Below, one piece after another: positions 14,130 to 20,173 of a stretch of DNA of 20,173 bases (positions are counted from its first letter, which is position 1; every line of letters begins with the position of its first letter). This DNA comes from Methanofastidiosum methylothiophilum. Lineage in GTDB: Archaea; Methanobacteriota_B; Thermococci; Methanofastidiosales; Methanofastidiosaceae. The notes under the pieces are model-generated. The model made no database searches. It had not been told where the DNA came from and saw only the letters and a program-made list of their open reading frames with translations. The DNA lies in assembly GCA_001587635.1 (NCBI GenBank), contig LNJE01000021.1:1-20173 (forward strand), written 5' to 3'. The translations under genes and the position numbers were made by a program.

Positions 14130-15320
14130 ATGTTTATTTGTGTTAATATAAATGGTATTTATCTTCTTGATGAAAAGGGCACAATTAATGACTTCGAAGC
14201 CTTTTCAAAAAGTACAAAATCCTCAGTTAAATCTATTCTAAAACTTGAAAACGGCACAATCCCATTTGAATTAAGAAATATTATAAATAGAACTCATGAG
14301 ATGACTTTATTTTCAGAATATGAATTAAAAGATAAAAATAAATTTCTGTTTGTTTTTCCGAATGAGGGCAGTCTATTGTTTAGAGAAAATTATCTTGCAA
14401 GTTTAAAGATAGCACAGATAAATGAAGAAGAATACCGAAAAAAACAAAAATCAGTTCTTCAAGAATTAGCCAGATTAAAAGTTAGTAATCTATTGGGAAA
14501 GAAAGATAAACTCATAATCCATGCAGTATACTCATTAAATGAATTTGACGAAACAATTAATTTATTTCTTGAAAGGCTAAGAGAGTGGTATTCGATACAT
14601 TTTCCTGAATCAGTCAATTCTATTCTGGATAATCAGAATTTCATCGAATTTATTATTAAAATAGGTAATAAAAACCAATATCAAGAAAAAAAGAATTTAT
14701 TATCCTATGAATCAACTTTAACAAATGAGGTAATCGATAGATCACTAGGTGCAGAATTATCAAAAGAAGACTTACTTCAAATTAAAGAACTTGCACTATT
14801 GATTGATTTGCTTTATAAAAAGAAGGAAGATTTAGAAAAATACATTACCGATATTGTAAACGAAGTAGCACCAAATACCTCGATTGTCGCTACTCCAATT
14901 ATCGCAGCAAAATTAATATCTCATGCAGGCGGTCTCAAAAACTTATCTATGAAGCCTTCTTCTACTATTCAGTTGATGGGTGCTGAAAAAGCTCTCTATA
15001 GGCATATAAAAACTGGTGCTGATCCGCCTAAATATGGGATAATACTCCAATATCCAGAAATAGGTAAGGCCCCTTGGTGGCAAAAGGGAAAAATTGCAAG
15101 AACTTTGGCAGCAAAGATTGCAATTGCAGCAAGGGTAGATAATGAAGGTGGGGAATATGTAGGAGATATATTAAAAAATAATGTACTAAAAAGGATAGCT
15201 GAAATCGAAAAAAAATATCCTAACGCACCGCCCAAAAAAGAAAAAATGTCAACAAGAAAATTTGAAGACAAACGAAAAAAGAAATTCGAAAAAACTAAAT
15301 TTAAGAAAGGAAAATCTTAA
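14130..15320 (+). CDS. nop5: Nop5 (Nop56/58) box C/D RNP scaffold protein
   Basis: Nop5 bridges fibrillarin and L7Ae on box C/D guide RNAs that direct 2'-O-methylation of rRNA and tRNA. The 396-residue protein has an N-terminal fibrillarin-binding region (1-100), a coiled-coil middle with LREWYSIHFPES at 150-161, and a NOP domain (about 245-336) with APNTSIVATPIIAAKLISHAGG and GAEKALYRHIKTGADPPKYG. A strongly basic tail with many Lys (365-396) follows. The conserved helix-loop-helix and GAEKALxRH motif leave no doubt about identity. Length is in the normal range. Usually nop5 is followed by the fibrillarin gene; here no fibrillarin is in the window and the next gene is a cyclophilin-like protein. 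A TATA-like ATTTAAGA at 14093-14100 is about 34 bases upstream. Confidence 0.95.
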   Translation: MFICVNINGIYLLDEKGTINDFEAFSKSTKSSVKSILKLENGTIPFELRNIINRTHEMTLFSEYELKDKNKFLFVFPNEGSLLFRENYLASLKIAQINEEEYRKKQKSVLQELARLKVSNLLGKKDKLIIHAVYSLNEFDETINLFLERLREWYSIHFPESVNSILDNQNFIEFIIKIGNKNQYQEKKNLLSYESTLTNEVIDRSLGAELSKEDLLQIKELALLIDLLYKKKEDLEKYITDIVNEVAPNTSIVATPIIAAKLISHAGGLKNLSMKPSSTIQLMGAEKALYRHIKTGADPPKYGIILQYPEIGKAPWWQKGKIARTLAAKIAIAARVDNEGGEYVGDILKNNVLKRIAEIEKKYPNAPPKKEKMSTRKFEDKRKKKFEKTKFKKGKS

Positions 15321-15344
15321 ATCTTTCTGCATTAATTATGTTTT

Positions 15345-15710
15345 ATGCAAGTAAAAATTAAAACAGATAACTTTGAATTTAAAGCAGAGTTAAATGAATC
15401 AGAAACTGCAAAAGCTATTTATGAATCACTCCCAATTAAAGCTAAAGGATTTAGATGGGGTGGGGAAATTTATTTTTCAGCCTCAGTTCATGTAGAATAT
15501 GAAAATCCAAAGGAAATAGCAAATAAGGGGGATTTGGCGTTTTGGCCACAAGGTAATGCTTTTTGTATATTTTTTGGGAAAACTCCAGCATCTCTTGAAA
15601 ACGAAATTAGACCTGCTAGTGCAGTTAACATTTTTGGCAAAATTATTAGTCCTTTAGATAATCTAAATCTTGTAAAAGACGGGGAAACTATTACTGTAGA
15701 ACGAGATTAA
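15345..15710 (+). CDS. Cyclophilin-like fold protein (DUF369/Cyclophil_like type)
   Basis: The 121-residue protein matches the small archaeal cyclophilin-like domain family: an antiparallel beta-rich chain with KAIYESLPIKAKGFRWGGEIYFS near residues 24-46, GDLAFWPQGNAFCIFFGKTP near 62-81 and a NIFGKI segment near 95. The family has a cyclophilin fold but no proven prolyl isomerase activity, and its function is unknown. It lies between nop5 and pelota: 24 bases after nop5, and its stop codon is immediately followed by the pelota ATG. The three are therefore a probable operon, which hints at a role close to translation or RNA. The start is set by the ATG at 15345; an overlapping ATG a few bases upstream is out of frame. 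Confidence 0.8.
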   Translation: MQVKIKTDNFEFKAELNESETAKAIYESLPIKAKGFRWGGEIYFSASVHVEYENPKEIANKGDLAFWPQGNAFCIFFGKTPASLENEIRPASAVNIFGKIISPLDNLNLVKDGETITVERD

Positions 15711-16754
15711 ATGAAAATATTACACAAAGAACTTGACAAAGGGATAATTAAGCTAAGGGTAGACAATGCAGACGATCTCTGGCATTTATCCCATATAATT
15801 GAAAGTGGAGATCTATTATTTGGAAAAACATATCGAAAGGAAATTAAAAAATGCGATAAAATAAGGAGCGAAAAACTTGAAAGAGTTCCTGTGAAATTAG
15901 AGATAAGAGTGGAAAAACTTGAATTTTCTAAAGACGTTATGAGACTAAGAGCTACAGGAGTTATTACACAAGGAGAAGAAGTAGGGAGTTATCACACTTT
16001 CAATATAGATGAAGACTCCACGATTACTATCATCAAAAAATGGAAAAATTACCAATTAGAGAGAATAGATAGGGCAATAAAAGACACTTTGACTCCAAAA
16101 GTTCTGATTATATGTATCGAAGATGGAGATGCAGATTTTGGAATTATTACCCAATATGGAATTGATTTTCCAGTTTCAATTTCCAAGAGCATTGCTGGCA
16201 AACATGAAACGTCTTCAAGAGATAAAGATAAACGTGAATTTTTTACAGAAATCTCTTCAAAAACAATTGAGATAGTACAAAAATATAACTTAAAGACAAT
16301 TATTATTGCTGGCCCTGGGTTTTACAAAGATGAGTTTATTAATTATTTGAAAGAATCTAAATTAGAGATACTTAACAATATAGTTACTGAAAATGTTTCT
16401 ACTGGAGGAAGATCAGGCATTTACGAGTGTATTAAAAGAGGCACTTTAGAAAAAGCTCAAAAAGACCTTAGAATATCTATTGAAACTAATGCAGTTGAAA
16501 GATTACTGGTAGCCATATTAAAAAATGATGGAGTATATGGCATAAAAGCTATTGAAAAAGCATTAGAATACGGAGCCGTCAGCGAACTTCTCATAGTTGA
16601 TCAATTTCTTAGAAATAATGAATTTGAAGCACTAACTGAAAAATCAAGGGAACATAGAGCCTCAATACATGTTATATCAAGTGAACATGACGCTGGAAAA
16701 AAACTTGAAGGTATAGGTGGAATTGGGGCTATATTGAGATTTAAGATTGATTAA
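15711..16754 (+). CDS. pelA: Pelota (Dom34) ribosome-rescue factor
   Basis: Pelota recognises stalled ribosomes and, with ABCE1 and aEF1A, splits them, and is an eRF1 relative without the GGQ motif. The 347-residue protein has the three expected domains. The N-terminal Sm-like part (1-130) includes LWHLSHIIESGDLLFGKTYRK and VRVEKLEF-like strands. A central eRF1-2-like part (130-255) carries LIICIEDGDADFGII and AGPGFYKDEF. The C-terminal part (about 255-347) includes VERLLVAIL, ERAL-like YGAVSELLIVD and GGIGAILRFKID. Length and ending match archaeal PelA. It starts directly after the cyclophilin-like stop, so is probably in the same operon as nop5. Its 3' end overlaps the convergent pssA-like gene by 14 bases. 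Confidence 0.95.
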   Translation: MKILHKELDKGIIKLRVDNADDLWHLSHIIESGDLLFGKTYRKEIKKCDKIRSEKLERVPVKLEIRVEKLEFSKDVMRLRATGVITQGEEVGSYHTFNIDEDSTITIIKKWKNYQLERIDRAIKDTLTPKVLIICIEDGDADFGIITQYGIDFPVSISKSIAGKHETSSRDKDKREFFTEISSKTIEIVQKYNLKTIIIAGPGFYKDEFINYLKESKLEILNNIVTENVSTGGRSGIYECIKRGTLEKAQKDLRISIETNAVERLLVAILKNDGVYGIKAIEKALEYGAVSELLIVDQFLRNNEFEALTEKSREHRASIHVISSEHDAGKKLEGIGGIGAILRFKID

Positions 16755-17397
16755 ATTTAAGCAAATAGATAAATAATATTAAAGGTAGTATAATTAGCAA
16801 AATTCGTGAGAGTACAACAATTTGTGGGTAATGCACTAAAGAAATGAGAACAAAGACTGAGCTAAATGCTACAAATAGTTTAGCATTATTTGAGGGCCTT
16901 TTCATTTTAAAATTTGATATAAAAAGAAACGAAGTTAAAACAATTAGGGCAGAATATAAATAAAATGGAATATCCCCAAGAAAAAGTAGGATGATAAATA
17001 TTGCTCCAAGGGTTATTGGAAGTCCATAATAATCCTCCGAGTCGGTCGTATTAAATCTTGAAAGTCTTAATAATCCAGATACAACATAAATTGTTCCCAA
17101 TATTAGGGCCAATATTGTATTTTTTGAATATCCAATAAAAATAATAGATGGAACAATTCCAAATGATATAATATCTGCTAATGAGTCAAAACTCTTACCA
17201 AAATTTGCACAATTATTATTTCTCCTAGCTAAGAAACCATCAAAGCTATCAAAAAAGATACAAATAAATACAAATCTAGCAGCAAGGATTGGATATCCAA
17301 TCATGACTGCATAAATGGCAATAAATCCTAAAATACCATTCACACTTGTAAAAATATCCGGCAATGAAACACAAGATAATATGCTCCTTTTATTCAT
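16741..17397 (-). CDS. pssA: Archaetidylserine synthase-type CDP-alcohol phosphatidyltransferase
   Basis: It joins serine to CDP-archaeol (or CDP-diacylglycerol) and releases CMP in the membrane. The 218-residue protein carries the CDP-alcohol motif DSFDGFLARRNNNCANFGKS then FDSLAD, that is DG-x2-AR-x8-G-x3-D-x3-D, early in the sequence, and about seven membrane helices. N-terminal LPDIFTSVNGILGF matches the PssA subfamily. The start is the ATG at 17397, one base after the lrp stop; the upstream in-frame TTG at 17406 would overlap that stop. The two genes are therefore an operon with tight coupling. The 3' end overlaps pelota by 14 bases in convergent orientation. Polar head identity (serine) is by subfamily similarity and could instead be inositol or glycerol. 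Confidence 0.82.
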   Translation of the reverse strand: MNKRSILSCVSLPDIFTSVNGILGFIAIYAVMIGYPILAARFVFICIFFDSFDGFLARRNNNCANFGKSFDSLADIISFGIVPSIIFIGYSKNTILALILGTIYVVSGLLRLSRFNTTDSEDYYGLPITLGAIFIILLFLGDIPFYLYSALIVLTSFLFISNFKMKRPSNNAKLFVAFSSVFVLISLVHYPQIVVLSRILLIILPLILFIYLLKFNQS

Positions 17398-17398
17398 T

Positions 17399-17842
17399 TT
17401 AATCAAATTTTACTCTAATATCCTCTTTAATAGTATTCAATACGAGGGATGTATTAGTTTTATCAACATTTTCAAAAGTCTGAAGTTCTTTGACAAAATT
17501 ATTTAGTTGACCTCTATTTTTAAATCTTGCAATAATAACTGCATCATAGTTCCCAGTAACATTGTAAATAGAAACAATGTTATTGAATTTATCAAGATGG
17601 GAAGCAACATCTTGTAATTTTCCTCTTTTTATAGTTACATTAATTACAGCTATTAAATCATATCCTGCTTTTGATGGTTCAACTACTGGAACATATCCTT
17701 TAATTATTCCATCTTCTTCCATTTTTTTAATTCTGTGTGAAATCGTACCCACCGCAATATTAAGATTCTTTGATAATTCTCTAAATGAAAGTCGTGAATC
17801 TTTGTTAAGTTCAGATATTATCTTTTTATCAAGTTCGTCCAT
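17399..17842 (-). CDS. Lrp/AsnC family transcriptional regulator
   Basis: A DNA-binding regulator with an N-terminal helix-turn-helix and a C-terminal RAM ligand-binding domain. The 147-residue product starts MDELDKKIISELNKDSRLSF, then helix-turn-helix with LSKNLNIAVGTISHRIKKMEEDGIIKGY, and ends with the RAM region including VTGNYDAVIIARF and DKTNTSLVLNTIKED. I chose the ATG at 17842 because a GGTGGGG run lies a few bases upstream and because relatives start this way; an ATG at 17854 is also in frame. A TATA box at 17872-17879 is 30-37 bases upstream of 17842. It is co-transcribed with pssA, so it may respond to an amino acid such as serine, which is only inference. Confidence 0.88.
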   Translation of the reverse strand: MDELDKKIISELNKDSRLSFRELSKNLNIAVGTISHRIKKMEEDGIIKGYVPVVEPSKAGYDLIAVINVTIKRGKLQDVASHLDKFNNIVSIYNVTGNYDAVIIARFKNRGQLNNFVKELQTFENVDKTNTSLVLNTIKEDIRVKFD

Positions 17843-17871
17843 AAACCCCACCATAAATATTATTTAGAATT

Positions 17872-17879
17872 AATATAAA
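17872..17879 (-). promoter_or_regulatory. TATA box of the lrp-pssA operon
   Basis: The minus strand reads TTTATATT inside AGCTTTTATATTAATTC, 18-25 bases before the first in-frame ATG (17854). This suits an archaeal promoter with a very short leader. Lrp proteins often regulate their own promoter; no clear operator palindrome was identified. Confidence 0.45.
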
Positions 17880-17942
17880 AGCTTTTACCAATATTATTAA
17901 GTTATACTGATAAATAAAATAAGAAAATATTAAATAAATAAA

Positions 17943-18599
17943 CTAAATATTATAAGTAACAGATACTGTAGCACTTATCTGTACGTCTTCTGGCGGGACT
18001 ACTATTGAACTTTTTAGGTCTGCCCCTAAAGCTCTGTTGTATGGAATTACATTATAAGAAGATTCAGTCATTTGGGAAATTTTTCCCACCCTTAAGTTAC
18101 CTGCTTCTGCCATAGCATTTGCTTTTACTTGTGCAACTTTAACCGCTTCTTTAATAGCCTTTATTTTAGCTTCTTCCATCTTTTTATCGCTCAATCCAAA
18201 CTCAATGTTGTTTATTCTATTGGCACCAGCTTTTATTGATGAATCTACTATAACTCCCACTTGATCTATATTAGTGGTAATTACCTTCAATCCATATACT
18301 GTTTTGTATCCTAACAAAGTAGGTTCTTTATCATTTGGGTAGTAATACTCTGGGTATATAGTAAATGTATCTGTCTGAATCTTGTCACTGGGTATACCTT
18401 CCTTTTTTAAAGCTTGAATTACTTGGGCTAAAATTTTTGATGCCTCTTCTTGAGATAACAAAGCTGTATTTTTTCTAGTTTCAATATATACGTATATTGT
18501 AGCTTGATCTGGCGTTTCTTTTATTAATGCAGTTCCATTTACCTGCAATTGGTCATGCGGACCTTGTATTGATGGTTTTAGTACTGTTACAGTCATCAA
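17943..18599 (-). CDS. SIMPL-domain (DUF541) membrane-anchored protein
   Basis: SIMPL/DUF541 proteins are extracytoplasmic, of unclear biochemical function, some oligomeric. The protein matches the family: VNGTALIKETPDQATIYVYIE at the start of the domain, then GIPSDKIQTDTFTIYPEYYY near residue 70, LLGYKTVYGLKV near 95, KAGANRINNIEFGLSD near 124, and a PPEDVQISATVSVTYNI end. The interval uses an in-frame TTG at 18599, with ATG next to it at 18596. The open frame continues upstream with a hydrophobic segment (REIIYGIIAIILALGL) that is the expected signal anchor. It sits behind a strong GGAGG at 18659-18663 but has no ATG, GTG or TTG near that site. The true start is therefore probably a non-standard codon near 18650-18656, or a sequence error. 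Confidence 0.78.
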   Translation of the reverse strand: MMTVTVLKPSIQGPHDQLQVNGTALIKETPDQATIYVYIETRKNTALLSQEEASKILAQVIQALKKEGIPSDKIQTDTFTIYPEYYYPNDKEPTLLGYKTVYGLKVITTNIDQVGVIVDSSIKAGANRINNIEFGLSDKKMEEAKIKAIKEAVKVAQVKANAMAEAGNLRVGKISQMTESSYNVIPYNRALGADLKSSIVVPPEDVQISATVSVTYNI

Positions 18600-18647
18600 T
18601 CCAAGTGCTAAGATAATTGCAATAATACCATATATTATTTCACGTTC

Positions 18648-18663
18648 CGTGTATATCGCCTCC
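18648..18663 (-). promoter_or_regulatory. Ribosome binding site and candidate non-AUG start of the SIMPL gene
   Basis: The minus strand reads GGAGGCGATATACACG. GGAGG is a strong Shine-Dalgarno, and in-frame codons ATA (18656-18654) and ACG (18650-18648) follow at spacings of 2 and 8 bases. Either would add the missing signal-anchor segment. Confidence 0.4.
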
Positions 18664-18681
18664 GATTGTCAAGTCTTTAGA

Positions 18682-18693
18682 AACTATATAAGG
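18682..18693 (-). promoter_or_regulatory. TATA box of the SIMPL gene
   Basis: The minus strand reads CCTTATATAGTT, centred about 26 bases before the GGAGG site, so transcription would start right at the ribosome binding site and support a start codon upstream of 18599. Confidence 0.4.
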
Positions 18694-18736
18694 ATTATGA
18701 TAAGGTTTAATATATTTTGAAGCTATATAAAAACCT

Positions 18737-19246
18737 TTAAAGATATTTCCCTAGATCTTTTTGAAGTAGCAAAAGTCTATGGATGGAGGAATGATTTTTA
18801 CCAAGTTCATTTACGAATCTATCATATACTATTTCAAAAGATACTTTTTCTCCATTAATAAAAAAATTATCAGCGTGGCACACTATTTTTTCTTCAAAGG
18901 TTACAGGTATGTATTTTCGTGGAGGGAGTTTAAATTTTTTTACATCTTCATTGCTTATCCCAGACCCAACATGTCTTTCACATATTAACGCAACTTTTTC
19001 ATCAATATCTTTATTTCTTAGAATCTCTGCACCAACAACTCCATGATGTATCCCATTGGTTTTCGATCTCCCAATATCATGTAAAAGCCCACCTATTTCT
19101 ATTAAGTTTAAATCAACTTCACAATCCTTGGATATTTTTTTTCCTATCTCTAAAGCATAATTCGAAACGTTAACACAATGGTTTATGATATTTTCAGAAC
19201 AGCCTTCAGTTTTTAATAATGATATTGCATCTTTCCGAGATATCAT
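18737..19246 (-). CDS. HD-domain hydrolase-like protein (TIGR00295-type)
   Basis: HD proteins are metal-dependent phosphohydrolases acting on nucleotides or cyclic nucleotides, or in nucleic-acid metabolism. The 169-residue product starts MISRKDAISLLKTEGC and shows the HD set: H23, then GGLLHDIGRSKTNGIHHG with H56 and D57, further histidines in HHG and in CERHVG, and a HADNF segment (CHADNFF) in the second half, as in the archaeal TIGR00295 group. I chose the ATG at 19246, seven bases after the TFE stop; an in-frame TTG at 19267 lies inside TFE and is less likely. The two genes are thus a likely operon. The precise substrate is unknown. Confidence 0.82.
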   Translation of the reverse strand: MISRKDAISLLKTEGCSENIINHCVNVSNYALEIGKKISKDCEVDLNLIEIGGLLHDIGRSKTNGIHHGVVGAEILRNKDIDEKVALICERHVGSGISNEDVKKFKLPPRKYIPVTFEEKIVCHADNFFINGEKVSFEIVYDRFVNELGKNHSSIHRLLLLQKDLGKYL

Positions 19247-19253
19247 GTTAATC

Positions 19254-19757
19254 TTAATGGTCTTCAACTTTTTTGAATTTTTCTAAAGCTTCTTCTAATT
19301 CTTTTATCATTTCTGAATTGTCAAAGAAATCTAACTTTTCTCCACAGACGTTGCATTTAAAGTTAAGTTGTTCTGCAACATCAAAAGGCACTTTTGAACA
19401 GTTGTTTTTACACGCAAAAAACATATTCTCTTTTTCATATTCAAGTAATTCCTCTAAATGCTCTGCATAATCCTTTTCTCTCTTATTGATTATCTCTGGT
19501 GCTCTGGAGAGATCCATCTTCCAATAATAGATATACCATCCTGTTTCTTTGTCTTTTATTCTCCGGTAAGTTGCAAGTCTATTGTCATAAAGTTTGTATA
19601 GCGCCCTTCTAACATTATTAATTCTTAAATGAGTGTCTTTTGAAATTTCCTCATCTGTTGCTTCTTTTTCATAAATAATATCTGCAACTTCGACACCTTC
19701 TTCGCCTAGCAATTCTTCAAGGAAATCAAATAGCAATCTTTGATCTAATTCCATCAT
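19254..19757 (-). CDS. tfe: Transcription initiation factor E subunit alpha (TFE)
   Basis: TFE helps RNA polymerase open archaeal promoters by binding the clamp. The 167-residue protein has the N-terminal winged helix (about 1-85; EVADIIYEKEATDEEISKDT then NNVRRALYKLYDNRL and GWYIYYWKMDL), a linker, and the zinc ribbon with C116, C120, C135 and C138 (MFFACKNNC, then FKCNVCGEKL). It ends with an acidic helix EMIKELEEALEKF. Length matches archaeal TFE. Two adjacent ATGs open the frame (19757, 19754), preceded by GAAGGGAT. It is the first gene of a pair with the HD-domain protein. A TATA-like ATTTATATAAAA around 19803-19816 is the probable promoter. Confidence 0.92.
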   Translation of the reverse strand: MMELDQRLLFDFLEELLGEEGVEVADIIYEKEATDEEISKDTHLRINNVRRALYKLYDNRLATYRRIKDKETGWYIYYWKMDLSRAPEIINKREKDYAEHLEELLEYEKENMFFACKNNCSKVPFDVAEQLNFKCNVCGEKLDFFDNSEMIKELEEALEKFKKVEDH

Positions 19758-19802
19758 ATCCCTTCAATTAAAAAATTCAAAGTAATATTTTATTATGTCG
19801 TT

Positions 19803-19816
19803 ATTTTATATAAATG
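19803..19816 (-). promoter_or_regulatory. Putative TATA box of the tfe operon
   Basis: The minus strand reads ATTTATATAAAATAA about 50 bases upstream of the tfe ATG, which would leave a leader of roughly 25 bases carrying GAAGGGAT. The box is palindromic and could also act in the other direction. Confidence 0.35.
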
Positions 19817-19879
19817 TTTGCTTCTGTTTCGCTTTTGATTACGAGAAAGAGCATCATATTTAAACTTTTCGGAAATATA

Positions 19880-19896
19880 TGCTTTGTTGAATAATT
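19880..19896 (+). repeat. Left terminal inverted repeat
   Basis: TGCTTTGTTGAATAATT pairs with the reverse complement of 20157-20173, with one mismatch at the eleventh base (A versus C). Confidence 0.72.
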
Positions 19897-19950
19897 CAAA
19901 ACAAACGACAATTATCTCTAACTTGCCCTTTCTTTGCCTTTAGCTTTACA

Positions 19951-20106
19951 CTAGCTGTTGCAGTTGATCATATAAGGCCTTCCGACCTTATCTTTGTTCA
20001 TAAGAGCTAGCTCTTCATCCCAGATAGTGTTTAAAAAATCAAAAGAAATGCAAAACTTTCCCATATTGACATATTTTTCGTTTATGGCGTCACCTTTGCC
20101 TGGCAT
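19951..20106 (-). pseudogene. Truncated transposase N-terminus (IS5-like)
   Basis: A 51-residue minus-strand frame starts MPGKGDAINEKYVNMG and reaches EELALMNKDKVGRPYM before a stop at 19951-19953. The KVGRPY segment corresponds to the conserved GRP(x)Y stretch near residues 50-60 of IS5-type transposases, which in intact proteins leads into YPDS and the DDE domain. All catalytic residues (D, D, E) are missing. After the break a different frame stays open for about 24 codons but has no recognised transposase motif, as expected of an internal deletion. It cannot encode an active enzyme; mobilisation would need a full-length copy elsewhere. Confidence 0.62.
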
Positions 20107-20156
20107 GGATCTATAGGGTTTATATGGGGTTTAAGCTTTGCGGTTCATTTTAGGGC

Positions 20157-20173
20157 AATTATGCAACAAAGCA
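20157..20173 (-). repeat. Right terminal inverted repeat
   Basis: Read on the minus strand it is TGCTTTGTTGCATAATT, matching 19880-19896 at 16 of 17 bases. It coincides with the end of the window. Confidence 0.72.

Larger units (their letters stand above)
19880..20173 (-). mobile_element. IS5/IS903-like element remnant (MITE-like), 294 bases
   Basis: The two ends form terminal inverted repeats: TGCTTTGTTGAATAATT at 19880-19896 and, on the minus strand, TGCTTTGTTGCATAATT at 20173-20157 (16 of 17 identical). The sequence closely resembles the IS903 end GGCTTTGTTGAATAAATC known from the IS5 family. A short transposase N-terminus reads inward from the right end. A complete IS5-type element is around 1 kb, so this copy has lost most of its centre. 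The window ends at the outer edge of the right repeat, so target-site duplication cannot be checked. Confidence 0.7.

Noticed and set aside
1..20173. CRISPR arrays, tRNA or rRNA genes
   Set aside because: No regularly spaced direct repeats, cloverleaf-like sequences or rRNA-like stretches were seen on either strand by eye; a dedicated search (tRNAscan, CRISPR finder) was not possible.

Overview
The window is AT-rich DNA from an archaeon, most likely a methanogen-grade euryarchaeote. Diagnostic genes are Nop5 (box C/D RNP scaffold), Pelota, transcription factor E alpha, an archaetidylserine-synthase-type CDP-alcohol transferase, an AsnC/Lrp regulator and a UbiA prenyltransferase. Many genes have a TATA-like box 22-32 bases before the start codon, as in leaderless archaeal transcripts. 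The exact lineage cannot be fixed from sequence alone; a Methanofastidiosum-like affiliation is only a guess.

Layout. 1-142 holds the N-terminus of a membrane methyltransferase-like gene running off the left edge, followed by a 417-base intergenic stretch. 560-2237 is a two-gene ABC exporter. 2242-3668 is a divergent pair: a permuted papain-like hydrolase (minus) and an exported protein with an S-layer-like domain plus rhodanese (plus), the latter broken by a one-base frameshift at an ambiguous base. 3766-6523 (minus) is a coupled pair of E2-fold acyltransferase-like protein and AMP-forming acyl-CoA ligase. 6623-9172 (minus) is a large cation P-type ATPase and 9257-10591 (minus) a GT-C membrane glycosyltransferase. 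10770-12652 holds a small unknown gene, a UbiA prenyltransferase and a convergent PHP-domain protein. 12746-13982 (plus) holds a stand-alone response regulator, an acetate-transporter-family protein and a small cysteine-containing winged-helix protein. 14130-16754 (plus) is an information-processing cluster: nop5, a cyclophilin-like protein and pelota. 16741-17842 (minus) is an lrp-pssA pair. Next come a SIMPL-domain protein (minus) and a TFE-HD-domain pair (minus). The right end, 19880-20173, is a 294-base remnant of an IS5/IS903-like element with terminal inverted repeats and a truncated transposase; the window stops at the outer end of its inverted repeat.

Ambiguous bases (N) are confined to four blocks (about 2620-3128, 5233-5305, 10673-11092 and 13045-13820). 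Inside genes they fall almost only on third, sometimes first, codon positions. They therefore look like collapsed strain or paralogue variation under purifying selection rather than random base-calling failure, and they also support the reading frames they fall in.

No CRISPR array, rRNA, tRNA or obvious defence island was seen. The less ordinary parts are the acyltransferase-like/acyl-CoA ligase pair, the exported rhodanese fusion with its divergent hydrolase, the response regulator/acetate transporter/Cys-winged-helix group, and the terminal mobile-element remnant.
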